A stretch of DNA of 64,000 nucleotides from Flavobacterium sp. N502540. GTDB taxonomy: Bacteria; Bacteroidota; Bacteroidia; Flavobacteriales; Flavobacteriaceae. The notes under the pieces are model-generated. The model ran no database searches. It was given only the letters and a program-made list of their open reading frames with translations, and was not told where the DNA came from. Where the stretch lies: contig NZ_CP110012.1 of assembly GCF_025947365.1 (NCBI RefSeq), positions 4,278,001 to 4,342,000 on the forward strand, given 5' to 3'. This document shows positions 15,562 through 24,710 of the stretch, piece after piece (position 1 is the stretch's first letter; each line of letters opens with the position of its first letter). The position numbers and the translations under genes are program-made.

Positions 15562-17388
15562 CTACTTGTATTCTACAATTCGTGGTTTAGCCAGTTCAAA
15601 GCTTTGTAAACCAAAATCAGAGGTCTGAAAAGTGTTGGTTTTAAAGATATTATCTCCCTGAAAAGGAATAGTAGGGTAGTAGGACAGTGAAATCTGGAAG
15701 GAACTGAATACTAAGTAGTCATTATTTATGGACAAACCTAGGGTTATTTTTTGGTAGGCTTTATTCCTTCCAACGGCATCATTTGGAGCTCCTAATACAG
15801 CCAGTCCGTAATTAAAAAAGGGATTGATACGAAACCCTAGTAGGGCATAAGGCGAATAGGTCTGAGTTTGAAGTGACAGAACCACCTTATTTGTTCCATA
15901 GATCGCAGTATTAAACCCAGCCAAACCATTTTGCTCATTAATGTTAAGTTGATCTCCAATGATATTTTCGCGATTGGCACCAATAACGATGAATGGGTTT
16001 ACAAACTGGCGAAGTTTCCAGTTTCCGATGCGAAATAGCTTTGTAAAGTAATTGGATTCAAATGAGAAAGCCGTTTGATAGGTTTTTGAATCATGAAAAA
16101 AAGTACCGGCTTCCAGATTGGTACTAAAAAATCCCCAACGGTAGTAATTTCCAAAAGAGAACTGTGCTCCCGCATAAGGACGCCACTGTTTGTTTTTATA
16201 TTGATAGCCCAGAGTAATTCCGTATACTTTCCCAATGGGAACATCCTCTGTCTGACCATTTCTAAAAATATAACTGTCTTTTATAAATTTGCGTCGGTTC
16301 AGACCAATTCCGCTTAAAATCAGTTTTTCATCAGAGTAAAAACGAGTGGGGTCGTAGAGTTCAGAAGGAGTTTGACTATAATTAACATTCAGAAAACGTG
16401 TGGTTGCCACCAAGTTGGTGATACCGTCTTCATCTTGAGTTACTTTACTGGCATGCCCTGCCCAGAAATCCTGAAAATTGTTTTTAAAGGGTTGAAATGC
16501 ATACGATTTATCAGGTGCCTGCAAAGAATCTTTTCTGTAGTTCTGCCCCGCATATAAACCACCGGCCCATCGGGTCAAAGGAGAATAAAAAAGCCGTTCA
16601 ATGTTGATACTTTTCGTGTAGTTGTTATCAAGATCAATCTTGTAGTATAAAGTGGTTCCTATATAAGTATTTTTAATATTGGGAATGTTGTAGCTTACTT
16701 CGTTGGCAGTACGGCCATCTTTAAATCGGTTGGTATGTTTGTAGTCCAATTGTTGCCCCGTTCCGAAGAAGTCTTTTTCTTTAATACCAAAAGAGACCTG
16801 ATTACCAGAGATCGCAAATCGGGGAATGGTACTCCAAGAGTCCAGAACCCTAATGGTGACATCAACGGAATCTGAAGCTACTCCGGTTATTTTATGGGTG
16901 ATTCTTACAGCAGTTACATATCTTTGAGATCGTATCAAACGTTCAGATTCCTGTACTTTATAAGTGTCGTAAGGTGTGTTTTTTTTAAAGAGCAGCAGAT
17001 TATAGATTGCTATTTTTTTTGTTTTTAAATGCAGTCTGTTTCCCGTTCTTTCTCCCCAGTTTTTGGGTATCTTAGTGGTGTCTGTAACCGAATGTCCGAA
17101 CGGATCAAGTGTTATAATATTAATGTTCCGAATGATTTTTCCACTAAAATCGGTGGTGTCATTTTGTACCAGGACTTCTTTTTTTTGTGTATTGTCTCCC
17201 CTGAAGAACAGTTTATGCAGGGTTTGTGTAAATTTATTCTTTTTGGAGTAATTTCTAATTTTTTGGTAAACTTCAGTACTGTCTTTTTTATTAATGGAGT
17301 CTTTTTTGGCCCTTTTGACCTGTGCGTAAGCACCCTGTAAGCAAAAGCATAATAGAATAAAAACGATTATTTTTTTGTTTACAGACAT
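15562..17388 (-). CDS. BamA/TamA-like outer membrane beta-barrel protein
   Basis: A 608-aa protein with signal peptide ending AYAQ/VKR. Residues about 80-185 contain POTRA-like sequence: GKIIRNINIITLDPFG, then NTPYDTYKVQESERLIRSQR, which resembles BamA-type POTRA motifs. Residues about 195-608 alternate short amphipathic strands with aromatic girdles, and the chain ends in a beta strand (LQSFELAKPRIVEYK). The architecture is that of an Omp85-superfamily barrel with one or two POTRA domains. It is not the essential BamA (about 800 aa or more with five POTRAs), so its cargo or role is unknown. Confidence 0.75.
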   Translation of the reverse strand: MSVNKKIIVFILLCFCLQGAYAQVKRAKKDSINKKDSTEVYQKIRNYSKKNKFTQTLHKLFFRGDNTQKKEVLVQNDTTDFSGKIIRNINIITLDPFGHSVTDTTKIPKNWGERTGNRLHLKTKKIAIYNLLLFKKNTPYDTYKVQESERLIRSQRYVTAVRITHKITGVASDSVDVTIRVLDSWSTIPRFAISGNQVSFGIKEKDFFGTGQQLDYKHTNRFKDGRTANEVSYNIPNIKNTYIGTTLYYKIDLDNNYTKSINIERLFYSPLTRWAGGLYAGQNYRKDSLQAPDKSYAFQPFKNNFQDFWAGHASKVTQDEDGITNLVATTRFLNVNYSQTPSELYDPTRFYSDEKLILSGIGLNRRKFIKDSYIFRNGQTEDVPIGKVYGITLGYQYKNKQWRPYAGAQFSFGNYYRWGFFSTNLEAGTFFHDSKTYQTAFSFESNYFTKLFRIGNWKLRQFVNPFIVIGANRENIIGDQLNINEQNGLAGFNTAIYGTNKVVLSLQTQTYSPYALLGFRINPFFNYGLAVLGAPNDAVGRNKAYQKITLGLSINNDYLVFSSFQISLSYYPTIPFQGDNIFKTNTFQTSDFGLQSFELAKPRIVEYK

Positions 17389-17498
17389 TATATCTTTTTT
17401 TTTTCGGCTTAAAGGTTAATTCGTAGATGAATATAAGCAATTATTATCATTCTTTAAAACAATAGGTTGGTATTTCGGTAAAGACAATCCTGTTTATG

Positions 17499-17607
17499 GC
17501 GTTCCCTTTCGGGCCGGGCTGTACGCTAAATCTTTTGCAATAGCAGATTGGGGGAATTTAGAAAATGTTTGGGTATTGCAAAAGGATATCGCTGCCATCC
17601 CTAACGC
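17499..17607. repeat. Structured intergenic element with GGCGTT...AACGC ends
   Basis: This roughly 109-bp stretch is GC-richer than its surroundings. It begins GGCGTTCCC and ends CCCTAACGC, so the outermost bases are complementary. Inside, TCTTTTGCAATA (17531-17542) pairs with TATTGCAAAAGG (17574-17585) with one mismatch. I recall very similar sequences scattered between flavobacterial genes, so I treat it as a dispersed structured repeat. It contains no plausible gene and lies between the BamA-like and MscS genes. Confidence 0.55.
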
Positions 17608-17663
17608 TTTCAGGGAAAGAGGCATTTTGTTGAATAGAATAGCATAAGATTCAAGAACTTATC

Positions 17664-18194
17664 TTAATCAAAAAACTCCTTTTCTTCGTATTGGACAGGC
17701 ATTATAGAAATTCCTTTTTGGAGCAGTAAATTATTGGGGAAAATAATCTTTTCGCCGTCTTTTGTTTTTAAGTTCACATGAAAGGCGCTTATATCCTCAA
17801 TTTCTGCCTCGATTGGAAAGTCTTTATCATGAATTTTGATGGTATCTCCAATTCGGAAAGGAAAAGAAAAAAACAAAATCATACCCGAAGTTATATTGCT
17901 CAAAATAGACCATTGGGCAAACATAGCCACTCCAATTACAGTTGTGATAGAAGAAACTGTTATAAAAATATCTTTGGTTTCGACACCCCAAATTATAATC
18001 AGGCTAATCATAACGAGTATGTTCATGAGCAAGTGAATGTACTTGATCACTAAATTGGTACGATGTTCCAATAACTGACTTGTACTCGCATAACGACGAA
18101 TTAGTTTTGCAACAATAATACGTAACGCTATCAGAACGAGGATCAGAATTATGGTAGTTAAGATCTCCTGGCTATATTCTTTGAAAGAAAACAT
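17664..18194 (-). CDS. Small MscS-type mechanosensitive channel
   Basis: A 176-aa protein with three hydrophobic segments (about residues 9-29, 49-70 and 75-112), the last being the pore helix, then the MscS beta domain with GDTIKIHDKDFPIEAEIEDIS and the IFPNNLLLQKGI motif. This matches the conserved core of MscS but lacks the C-terminal alpha/beta vestibule, giving a short protein. It would release solutes on osmotic downshock. It follows maf by 10 bp in a minus-strand operon. Confidence 0.87.
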   Translation of the reverse strand: MFSFKEYSQEILTTIILILVLIALRIIVAKLIRRYASTSQLLEHRTNLVIKYIHLLMNILVMISLIIIWGVETKDIFITVSSITTVIGVAMFAQWSILSNITSGMILFFSFPFRIGDTIKIHDKDFPIEAEIEDISAFHVNLKTKDGEKIIFPNNLLLQKGISIMPVQYEEKEFFD

Positions 18195-18204
18195 AAATAA
18201 ATTT

Positions 18205-18789
18205 TTACACTAAAGTACTCAAATATTCATAAACTTTGGCTGTTGGCAATCCCATAACATTGGTGTAAGAACCTTCTATTTTTGCAACTGCCATAAAACC
18301 AAACCATTCCTGAATACCATAAGCCCCGGCTTTGTCATACGGTTTGTAATTTTCGATGTAATACAAAATAGCCTCGTCCGATAAATCATTAAAGGTAACT
18401 TTTGTAATATCATTCAAAAGAGTAGAAGAGCTATTCGTCTTAAAACAAACTGAGGTGATCACTTCATGAGTAGTGTTGGATAATGACTTGATCATAGCAA
18501 AGGCTTCCTCAGCATTTTTTGGTTTACCAAGTGCTTTATTCTCATGCCAAACGATGGTGTCACTGGTTACGAGTATTTCATTTTCATTCAGTTCACCTTC
18601 AAATGCACTGGCCTTTAATGTTGCTAGATAATCTGTAATTTCGACTGCTTTTAATTCCGGTGGATAGATCTCTTCAATGTCTTTTAACCTAATTTCGAAG
18701 TCAAGATCCAGATCTTTAAAAAACTGCTGTCTGCGAGGCGATCCCGAAGCCAGAATTAAGGTATATTTTTTTAGTTTTTCTTTAAGCAT
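18205..18789 (-). CDS. maf: Maf family nucleotide pyrophosphatase
   Basis: A 194-aa protein with the Maf signature ASGSPRRQQFF (residues about 14-24), the SDTIVW motif containing the metal-binding Asp, and YDKAGAYGIQEW near residue 153. Maf proteins hydrolyse non-canonical or modified nucleoside triphosphates (dTTP/UTP/m5U type) to monophosphates. Its start overlaps the end of the UbiA gene by 8 bp and it is followed by mscS, all minus strand, so they are co-transcribed. Confidence 0.92.
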   Translation of the reverse strand: MLKEKLKKYTLILASGSPRRQQFFKDLDLDFEIRLKDIEEIYPPELKAVEITDYLATLKASAFEGELNENEILVTSDTIVWHENKALGKPKNAEEAFAMIKSLSNTTHEVITSVCFKTNSSSTLLNDITKVTFNDLSDEAILYYIENYKPYDKAGAYGIQEWFGFMAVAKIEGSYTNVMGLPTAKVYEYLSTLV

Positions 18790-19708
18790 TGTACTTGATA
18801 TTTAAGGTGATAACGAGAATGGATAAAATTCCGAAGAATAAAATTAGTTTCAAAACGGTACTTAAATGGTGGAATTCTTTTTGATTTTTTGCTCCAAATA
18901 TTTTTACAATAAAATACAATAAGGGAGCCAAAACAAATGCAAAAGCATAAAATGTAGCGATAAAAAGATTGTTCTCAACAAAATAGGTTTTGATATAAAG
19001 TAAACAAGAAATAAAAGGAATTATTGCAAGTCCCAAGGCTATTTTTGCGGTTCTGCTAATTCCAATAGCGATTGGCAATGTGTTCATTCCCTGATTGTAG
19101 TCGCCATTATGATCCTCAATGTCTTTGACAATTTCCCTAATAAAATTAATCATAAAAGCAAATAGGGCATAGTCGGTTAAGATGGAGAAGAAACTCGCCA
19201 TTTGTGCCTGATTTTCAGAGTTGGTAGCAGGGAAAAGATCGAAGATTCCAATAATCCATACGCTTACAGAAAGTAATAAGGCCACAACAAAATTTCCCAG
19301 AATCATAATTTGTTTTAATGTCGTCGCGTAAAAGTAAAGCAGCGAAGCAATTAAAATAAAAAGCGAAGCAAACATTGGCCTAAGGATGATATTTGACAAA
19401 AGAAATCCAATAGCAACCCCTGTAATGTTAAGTCCGATATAAATGTTATAAGCTGTTGTTTCAGAAATTCCTTTACCAATTACAACATCAGCAGGTTTAT
19501 TGATGCTGTCCGTTGCAACATCATAAATATTATTAATTACATAACCCGCCGCTGCCAGTAAAACGGTACTTAAAACCAATAATCCGTATTGCCAATCCGC
19601 TAAAGCTAAAGGAATATTTTGCTGTTTTAGAAAAGCATAACGAAATAATACCTGCATAAAAGTTAGCAGGAGCAGGTTTTTGTAACGAATGAGTTTGAGG
19701 AATTTCAT
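18782..19708 (-). CDS. UbiA-type prenyltransferase, probably geranylgeranylglycerol-phosphate geranylgeranyltransferase
   Basis: A 308-aa protein with about nine membrane helices and the two Asp-rich motifs of the UbiA superfamily: NNIYDVATDSINKPAD near residue 60 and DIEDHNGDYNQGMNTLP near residue 190. These bind the prenyl diphosphate through magnesium. Bacteroidota proteins of this type in the maf/kdsC neighbourhood are generally annotated as GGGP geranylgeranyltransferases, but the acceptor cannot be read from sequence. It is not menA, which is at 42532. It overlaps maf by 8 bp. Confidence 0.82.
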   Translation of the reverse strand: MKFLKLIRYKNLLLLTFMQVLFRYAFLKQQNIPLALADWQYGLLVLSTVLLAAAGYVINNIYDVATDSINKPADVVIGKGISETTAYNIYIGLNITGVAIGFLLSNIILRPMFASLFILIASLLYFYATTLKQIMILGNFVVALLLSVSVWIIGIFDLFPATNSENQAQMASFFSILTDYALFAFMINFIREIVKDIEDHNGDYNQGMNTLPIAIGISRTAKIALGLAIIPFISCLLYIKTYFVENNLFIATFYAFAFVLAPLLYFIVKIFGAKNQKEFHHLSTVLKLILFFGILSILVITLNIKYNA

Positions 19709-19714
19709 TTTTTT

Positions 19715-19825
19715 TAAGGTACTAAGGTTCTGAGGGGCTAAGGGACTAAGTTTTTTTGTGAAATGTAATTTGTGAAATGCAATCTAAAATCTAAAATCAA
19801 AAATCTGCAATCAACAATCTGCAAT
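19715..19825. repeat. Low-complexity AATCTAAAATC/AATCTGCAATC spacer
   Basis: Between kdsC and the UbiA gene there are repeated words: AATCTAAAATC twice, then AATCTGCAATCA twice, preceded by AAGG-TACTAAGG and CTAAGGGACTAAG. No gene or hairpin terminator is visible. It resembles the simple direct-repeat spacers elsewhere in this window. Confidence 0.5.
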
Positions 19826-19827
19826 CA

Positions 19828-20355
19828 TTAATCGTGTTTTCCGTTAAAATGTTCCATCCATTTCCCCTGAACTTTCATTACTTGTTCGATCACGTCGCGT
19901 GCGGCGCCTTTTCCGCCATTTACGTGTGAGATATAACGGCAAATGTTTTTAATTTCCGGACTTGCATCTTGCGGACAAGTTGGTAAACCTACTAATTTCA
20001 TAACATGATAATCCGGGATATCATCGCCCATATATAAAACCTGTTCCGGTTGAATATTGTAAGTCTCAGTGTATTCTTTGAAAGTTGCTACTTTATCGGG
20101 AGTTCCTAAATGAATGTCATTAATTCCTAAATTACGCAAACGTACACGGACACCTTCATTGCTTCCGCCGGAAATAATGCAAACATTGTAACCGCTTTCA
20201 ACTGCTGCTTTCATCGCATAACCATCACGAATATTCATGGTACGAAGAATCTCTCCTTCATTGGTTACAAAAACAGAACTGTCGGTAAGGACACCATCAA
20301 CATCAAAAACGAAAGTGGTGATGTCATTCATTATTTCTTTATAATTTTTTGCCAT
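19828..20355 (-). CDS. kdsC: KdsC-like HAD phosphatase (KDO 8-phosphate phosphatase)
   Basis: A 175-aa protein without a cap domain, as in KdsC. Motif I is FDVDGVLTDSSVF (residues about 16-28) with the catalytic DxD. GYAMKAAVESGYNVCIISGG, LGTPDKVATF and YMGDDIPDYHVM follow in order, and GGKGAARDVIEQV closes. KdsC removes phosphate from KDO-8-P in lipopolysaccharide inner-core synthesis. It overlaps the DUF2520 gene by 17 bp, a pairing commonly seen in flavobacteria. KDO synthase itself is not in the window. Confidence 0.88.
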   Translation of the reverse strand: MAKNYKEIMNDITTFVFDVDGVLTDSSVFVTNEGEILRTMNIRDGYAMKAAVESGYNVCIISGGSNEGVRVRLRNLGINDIHLGTPDKVATFKEYTETYNIQPEQVLYMGDDIPDYHVMKLVGLPTCPQDASPEIKNICRYISHVNGGKGAARDVIEQVMKVQGKWMEHFNGKHD

Positions 20356-21100
20356 TATTTTGTATAGATTGTGTTAGTATTTTATAAATATTCTTTTGAT
20401 TTTCATGGTTTAAATACTCCAAATGCGCTTCGATTGTATTAGAATCGTTGCGTTTTGCAGGTCCGGTTTGAGCGTCAATCGGATCTAATGTATTTATTTT
20501 TTGAGCAGTTTCCTGAATTAATGGTTTCAAAACGTCAAAAGGCACCTGATGTTCTTTGCAGATCTCCTGTCCGATTTGATACAGATGATTGGTGAAATTA
20601 TTCACAAAAACCGCTGCAACATGCAGTGCCTTTCTTTGATTGGAATTGATAGGGTAAACGGACTGTGAAATGCTTTTGGCAACTTTTTCCAAAACACGGA
20701 AATCAAAGGTGTTTTCAGCCTCCAGACAAATAGGGATTACCGAAAAGTCAATGGTGGCATTTTTAGAAAAGGTTTGAAGCGGATAAAAAACACCTCTGCG
20801 ATTCTTAATGTCCAAAGTCTCAATTGGAGCCGCTCCTGAGGTATGAACGACAAGACGATTTTGAAAAGGGAGTTGCTTTGAAACCTCTGAAATTGCATTG
20901 TCTGAAACCGCGATAATGTACAGATCTGTTTCTTGTAAGGAGTCAAAACTATCTGTAATTTTTTCAAAATTTACCAAAGAAGCAAGGGCCTCTTTTTTTC
21001 TCGAAAATACCTGCACAATTTCGACCGTTTCACTTTTAGAGAAAGCTTTGATCAAATGCTGGGCAACATTTCCGGAACCAATTATTGTAATTCGAATCAT
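20339..21100 (-). CDS. DUF2520 Rossmann-fold protein
   Basis: A 253-aa protein with an N-terminal dinucleotide-binding motif (ITIIGSGNVAQHLIKAF, residues 4-20) and an F420/ProC-like architecture, with VVHTSGAAPIETL around residue 87 and the DUF2520 C-terminal helical part from about residue 130 (ALHVAAVFVNNFTNHLY; the PLIQETAQKI helix). It is probably an NAD(P)-binding oxidoreductase, but no substrate is known. It is translationally linked to kdsC. Confidence 0.85.
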   Translation of the reverse strand: MIRITIIGSGNVAQHLIKAFSKSETVEIVQVFSRKKEALASLVNFEKITDSFDSLQETDLYIIAVSDNAISEVSKQLPFQNRLVVHTSGAAPIETLDIKNRRGVFYPLQTFSKNATIDFSVIPICLEAENTFDFRVLEKVAKSISQSVYPINSNQRKALHVAAVFVNNFTNHLYQIGQEICKEHQVPFDVLKPLIQETAQKINTLDPIDAQTGPAKRNDSNTIEAHLEYLNHENQKNIYKILTQSIQNNGKKL

Positions 21101-21232
21101 AGCGCAAAATTAGTATTATTTTTTTTAAAGAGAATAAGCAGGAAAAAAGTTTAGCTACAGATTATACCGATTGCAATGATTCTGTTGATTCATGTAAAAA
21201 GTATTGCTCTAAATGAAGTTTGCTAAACGAAT

Positions 21233-21299
21233 AAATCCTTTTTTAATCCCGTAATCTGTGACATAAAAAAACAGATTCATAAACCGGATTACGGATTTG
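21233..21299. repeat. Imperfect inverted repeat with AATCCGTAATCTG words
   Basis: AATCC-C-GTAATC (21245-21256) can pair with GATTACGGATT (21287-21297), with one bulged base and a short AT-rich loop between. It lies in the 338-bp divergent spacer between the DUF2520 and ccsBA genes. The vocabulary resembles the 50-nt arms at 7224-7501. Confidence 0.4.
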
Positions 21300-21378
21300 T
21301 AGAATTAAACGTACGGTTTTCAAAGAAATGATTTGATTTACTAATTTATATTTGGTTTTTATTAACAAATTACAGCCG

Positions 21379-21407
21379 TTGCAAATCAACATTTTTAAGT
21401 ATTTTTG
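21379..21407 (+). promoter_or_regulatory. Promoter of the ccsBA gene
   Basis: TTG (21379-21381) and TATTTTTG (21400-21407) are 18 bp apart, a good match to the flavobacterial consensus. The predicted start of transcription is around 21413, 26 nt before the ATG at 21439. This excludes the in-frame ATG-like start further upstream at 21352. Confidence 0.6.
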
Positions 21408-21438
21408 TGCCACTTTTATACAATGTAATTCCTTAAAA

Positions 21439-24400
21439 ATGGATAAAAAAATATTCTCTTTTTTGTTTTCTACACGATTAATGGCCGTTCTTTTTTTAAC
21501 ATTCGCAATTGCAATGGGTGTTGGAACTTTTATCGAAAGTAAGTACAACACAGATACAGCCCGAATTTTAATCTATAACACCTGGTGGTTTGAGGCGATA
21601 ATGGTCTTTTTTCTGATCAATTTCTTTGGAAACATCAAACGTTACCAATTGCATAAAAAAGAAAAGTGGGCCAGTTTATTGCTTCACCTTGCCTTTATTT
21701 TTATTCTTTTAGGAGCTTTTATTACAAGATATATTAGTTATGAAGGAATGATGCCTATCCGTGAAGGGGCTGCCGAGAATCAAATTTATTCTGATAAAAC
21801 ATTTTTAACTGTTTTTGCAGATGGGGAATATAAGGGAGAAATGAAACGCAGAGTTTTTGACAAAAGCTTATTGTTTTCACCCGTGACCAATAATGATTTC
21901 ACGCTTTCCGGAAAATTCGATGAGACTCCTTTTGAAGTGTCGTATGTGAATTACATCATGGGAGCTAAAGAAACTATAAAACCGGATCCAACAGGAACAT
22001 TATACTTAAAAATGGTAGAAGCCGGTTCTGGCGGACGTGAGGAGCATTACCTGAAAGAGGGTGAAGTACAAAACATTCACAACGTTTTATTTGCATTGAA
22101 CAAACCAACTGCCGGTGCGATCAACATCAATACTACAGGAGATAAATATACCATCCAGACCCCTTTTGAAGGAGAGTTCATGCGAATGGCCGATCAGTTA
22201 AAAGGTAAGGTAAGTAAAGATAATGTACAGCCCTTGATGATGCGTTCTTTGTACAGTATTGGTGATATCAGAATCGTATTTCCAGATCCTGCCGTTAAAG
22301 GAGTGGTGGATTATGAGTCTAATAACGATTACAAAGCAAAATCACATCATGATGCTTTGATTGTAAAAATTAAAGCTGACGGACAGGAAAAACAAGTTAG
22401 ACTTTTGGGGTCTAAAGGCAGTGTAGGGGAGCCTCAGACGGTTAAAATTGGAAAAATCGAATACAGTTTGTTCTACGGAAGTAAAGCGTATGTTTTGCCT
22501 TTCAAAGTGAAATTAAACGATTTTATCGCTACAAAATATCCGGGAACAGAAAAAAGCTATTCTTCTTTTGAAAGTAAAGTAACCGTTCAGGATTCAACAG
22601 AAACATTTAATGCTGATATTTATATGAACCACGTTTTAGATCACAAAGGATATCGATTCTTTCAATCTTCATTTGATCCGGACGAAAAAGGAACAGTATT
22701 GTCTGTAAATCACGATTTCTGGGGAACTAATATTACTTATTTAGGATATTTTCTTTTATACATAGGCTTAATGGCTATTATGTTTACCAAACATTCCCGT
22801 TTTGGCGATTTGAAACGCAAACTAGAAGGCGTAAAAAAGAAAAAAGAAAAACTAATTACCATTTTAGTTTTAATGATTGGTTTAAGTGGTTTTGCTCAGG
22901 CTCCGCATGTGCACACACCGGGTCACAAGCACGATCACAACACAGATCCAAACGATCATGCCAATCATGTTACCGCACCGCCGAGTCAGAAACAGTTAGA
23001 TTCTTTACTGACCATTTACAAAGCTCCGGAAGCGCATGCCGCTAAATTTGGACGTTTGATTATTCAGGATGCGGGAGGTAGAATGAAACCTGTTAATACT
23101 TTTTCATCTGAATTGCTTAGAAAAGTAAGCCAGAGTGATACCTACAACGGAATGAACTCTGATCAGGTATTTCTGTCTATGACACAGTATGCTCAGGTTT
23201 GGATACAAATTCCTTTGATTCATCTAAGATCCGGAAACGACAGTATTCGTAAAATTATTGGCGTAGAGAAAGAGGCTAAACGTGCTGCGTTTGTACAGTT
23301 TTTTGATGCTAACGGAAATTATAAACTTTCACCATTTTTAGATGCAGCTTATAAAGCAGCAAACCCAAATCAGTTTGAGAAAGATTTTATAGATACTGAT
23401 AAAAGAGTTAATTTGATGGAATCTGCTTTAAGCGGCAGTATTCTGAAAATATTCCCAATTCCGAATGATCCAAATCACAAATGGGTTTCGTATCTGGAAA
23501 GACAACAGGGAGGATTTAAAGGAATGGATTCGACTTATGTAACGCAAATTCTGCCAATGTATTTTAGTGCATTAAACAATGGCTCAATTTCTAAAAACTT
23601 TGCAACAGCCGATCAGTTGGTGGAGAGTATTAATGGTTTCCAAAAGAAATTTGGTGCTAAAGTAAGACCAAGCGAGGAGAAAATTGATGCCGAAATAACA
23701 TACAACAAATACGATATTTTCAAAAAATTACCGTACTGGTATCTTACCGTTTCAGTCCTCATGTTGATGTTCACTATTGTAAATATCTTTTTTGAGAAGA
23801 AATGGCTTCGCGTAACAATCAACGGTTTCCATATTCTGGTAGGAGTATTGTTCGCGCTGCATACTTTAGGACTTATTGCACGCTGGTACATTTCAGGTCA
23901 CGCTCCGTGGAGTAATGCTTACGAGTCTATTATATATGTAGCATGGGCAACAATGTTCTTCGGATTGGCTTTTGACAGAAAATCGAAACTTACTGTAGCT
24001 TCATCTGCTTTTGTGACTGCAATGATCGTAATGGCAGCTTATATGAACTGGATTGATCCTGAAATTGCAAACTTACAACCGGTATTGAACTCGTATTGGT
24101 TAATGATCCACGTAGCAGTAATTGTAGGAAGTTATGGTCCTTTTGCCTTAGGAATGATTTTAGGTTTTGTAGCCTTGGTATTGATTTTCTTTACCAACGA
24201 AAAGAACAAAGCTAAAATGGATTTAAATATCAAGGAGATCACTTATATCAATGAGATGTCGATTACAATTGGTTTGATCATGTTAACGATTGGTAACTTC
24301 CTGGGTGGACAATGGGCCAACGAAAGTTGGGGACGTTACTGGGGATGGGATCCGAAAGAAACATGGGCTTTAATCTCGATTATGGTATATGCTTTTGTAA

Positions 24401-24645
24401 TTCACGCTCGTTTTGTACCAGCACTTAGAGGAAAATGGTTCTTTAATTTAATGAGCATGTTCGCTTTTGTGTCAATATTGTTCACGTATTATGGAGTAAA
24501 CTTTCACTTAGTAGGTTTACATTCCTATGCCACAGGAGAAGCACATTCATTAAGCTGGATTTGGTATTCGTTAGGAACCATTTCGGTGATTGGAGCGATA
24601 ACGTATCCGAAATACCGTAAATACTATAAAAGCAAGAAAAAATAG
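21439..24645 (+). CDS. ccsBA: CcsBA-type cytochrome c biogenesis protein (ResB-CcsA fusion)
   Basis: A 1068-aa membrane protein of the system II cytochrome c maturation pathway, which exports haem and attaches it to apocytochromes. Residues 1 to about 460 are the ResB/CcsB part (two N-terminal TMs, a large periplasmic domain, a TM near 435-455). Residues about 740-1068 are CcsA with the haem-binding WGWDPKETW at 968-976 and flanking TMs. Between them is a periplasmic domain with LIIQDAGGRMKPVNTFSSEL typical of Bacteroidota. Residues about 467-487 look like a leftover signal peptide, followed by a His-rich stretch (seven His within residues 490-511). The start at 21439 fits the promoter and the usual MDKKIFSFLFS opening. 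Confidence 0.93.
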   Translation: MDKKIFSFLFSTRLMAVLFLTFAIAMGVGTFIESKYNTDTARILIYNTWWFEAIMVFFLINFFGNIKRYQLHKKEKWASLLLHLAFIFILLGAFITRYISYEGMMPIREGAAENQIYSDKTFLTVFADGEYKGEMKRRVFDKSLLFSPVTNNDFTLSGKFDETPFEVSYVNYIMGAKETIKPDPTGTLYLKMVEAGSGGREEHYLKEGEVQNIHNVLFALNKPTAGAININTTGDKYTIQTPFEGEFMRMADQLKGKVSKDNVQPLMMRSLYSIGDIRIVFPDPAVKGVVDYESNNDYKAKSHHDALIVKIKADGQEKQVRLLGSKGSVGEPQTVKIGKIEYSLFYGSKAYVLPFKVKLNDFIATKYPGTEKSYSSFESKVTVQDSTETFNADIYMNHVLDHKGYRFFQSSFDPDEKGTVLSVNHDFWGTNITYLGYFLLYIGLMAIMFTKHSRFGDLKRKLEGVKKKKEKLITILVLMIGLSGFAQAPHVHTPGHKHDHNTDPNDHANHVTAPPSQKQLDSLLTIYKAPEAHAAKFGRLIIQDAGGRMKPVNTFSSELLRKVSQSDTYNGMNSDQVFLSMTQYAQVWIQIPLIHLRSGNDSIRKIIGVEKEAKRAAFVQFFDANGNYKLSPFLDAAYKAANPNQFEKDFIDTDKRVNLMESALSGSILKIFPIPNDPNHKWVSYLERQQGGFKGMDSTYVTQILPMYFSALNNGSISKNFATADQLVESINGFQKKFGAKVRPSEEKIDAEITYNKYDIFKKLPYWYLTVSVLMLMFTIVNIFFEKKWLRVTINGFHILVGVLFALHTLGLIARWYISGHAPWSNAYESIIYVAWATMFFGLAFDRKSKLTVASSAFVTAMIVMAAYMNWIDPEIANLQPVLNSYWLMIHVAVIVGSYGPFALGMILGFVALVLIFFTNEKNKAKMDLNIKEITYINEMSITIGLIMLTIGNFLGGQWANESWGRYWGWDPKETWALISIMVYAFVIHARFVPALRGKWFFNLMSMFAFVSILFTYYGVNFHLVGLHSYATGEAHSLSWIWYSLGTISVIGAITYPKYRKYYKSKKK

Positions 24646-24660
24646 TAAATAGTATAATAA

Positions 24661-24691
24661 AAAAAGATTCAGCTTAGCTGAATCTTTTTTT
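24661..24691. terminator. Bidirectional intrinsic terminator
   Basis: A perfect 14-bp inverted repeat (24661-24674 with 24676-24689) has A-tract and T-tract flanks on both sides. It lies between the ends of the convergent ccsBA and DoxX genes and can serve both. Confidence 0.87.
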
Positions 24692-24710
24692 ATGTCTAAA
24701 CGGGAGGTAT

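Noticed and set aside
21352..21438. In-frame extension of CcsBA to a start at 21352
   Set aside because: It lies upstream of the predicted promoter (21379-21407) and encodes residues unlike the family N-terminus.
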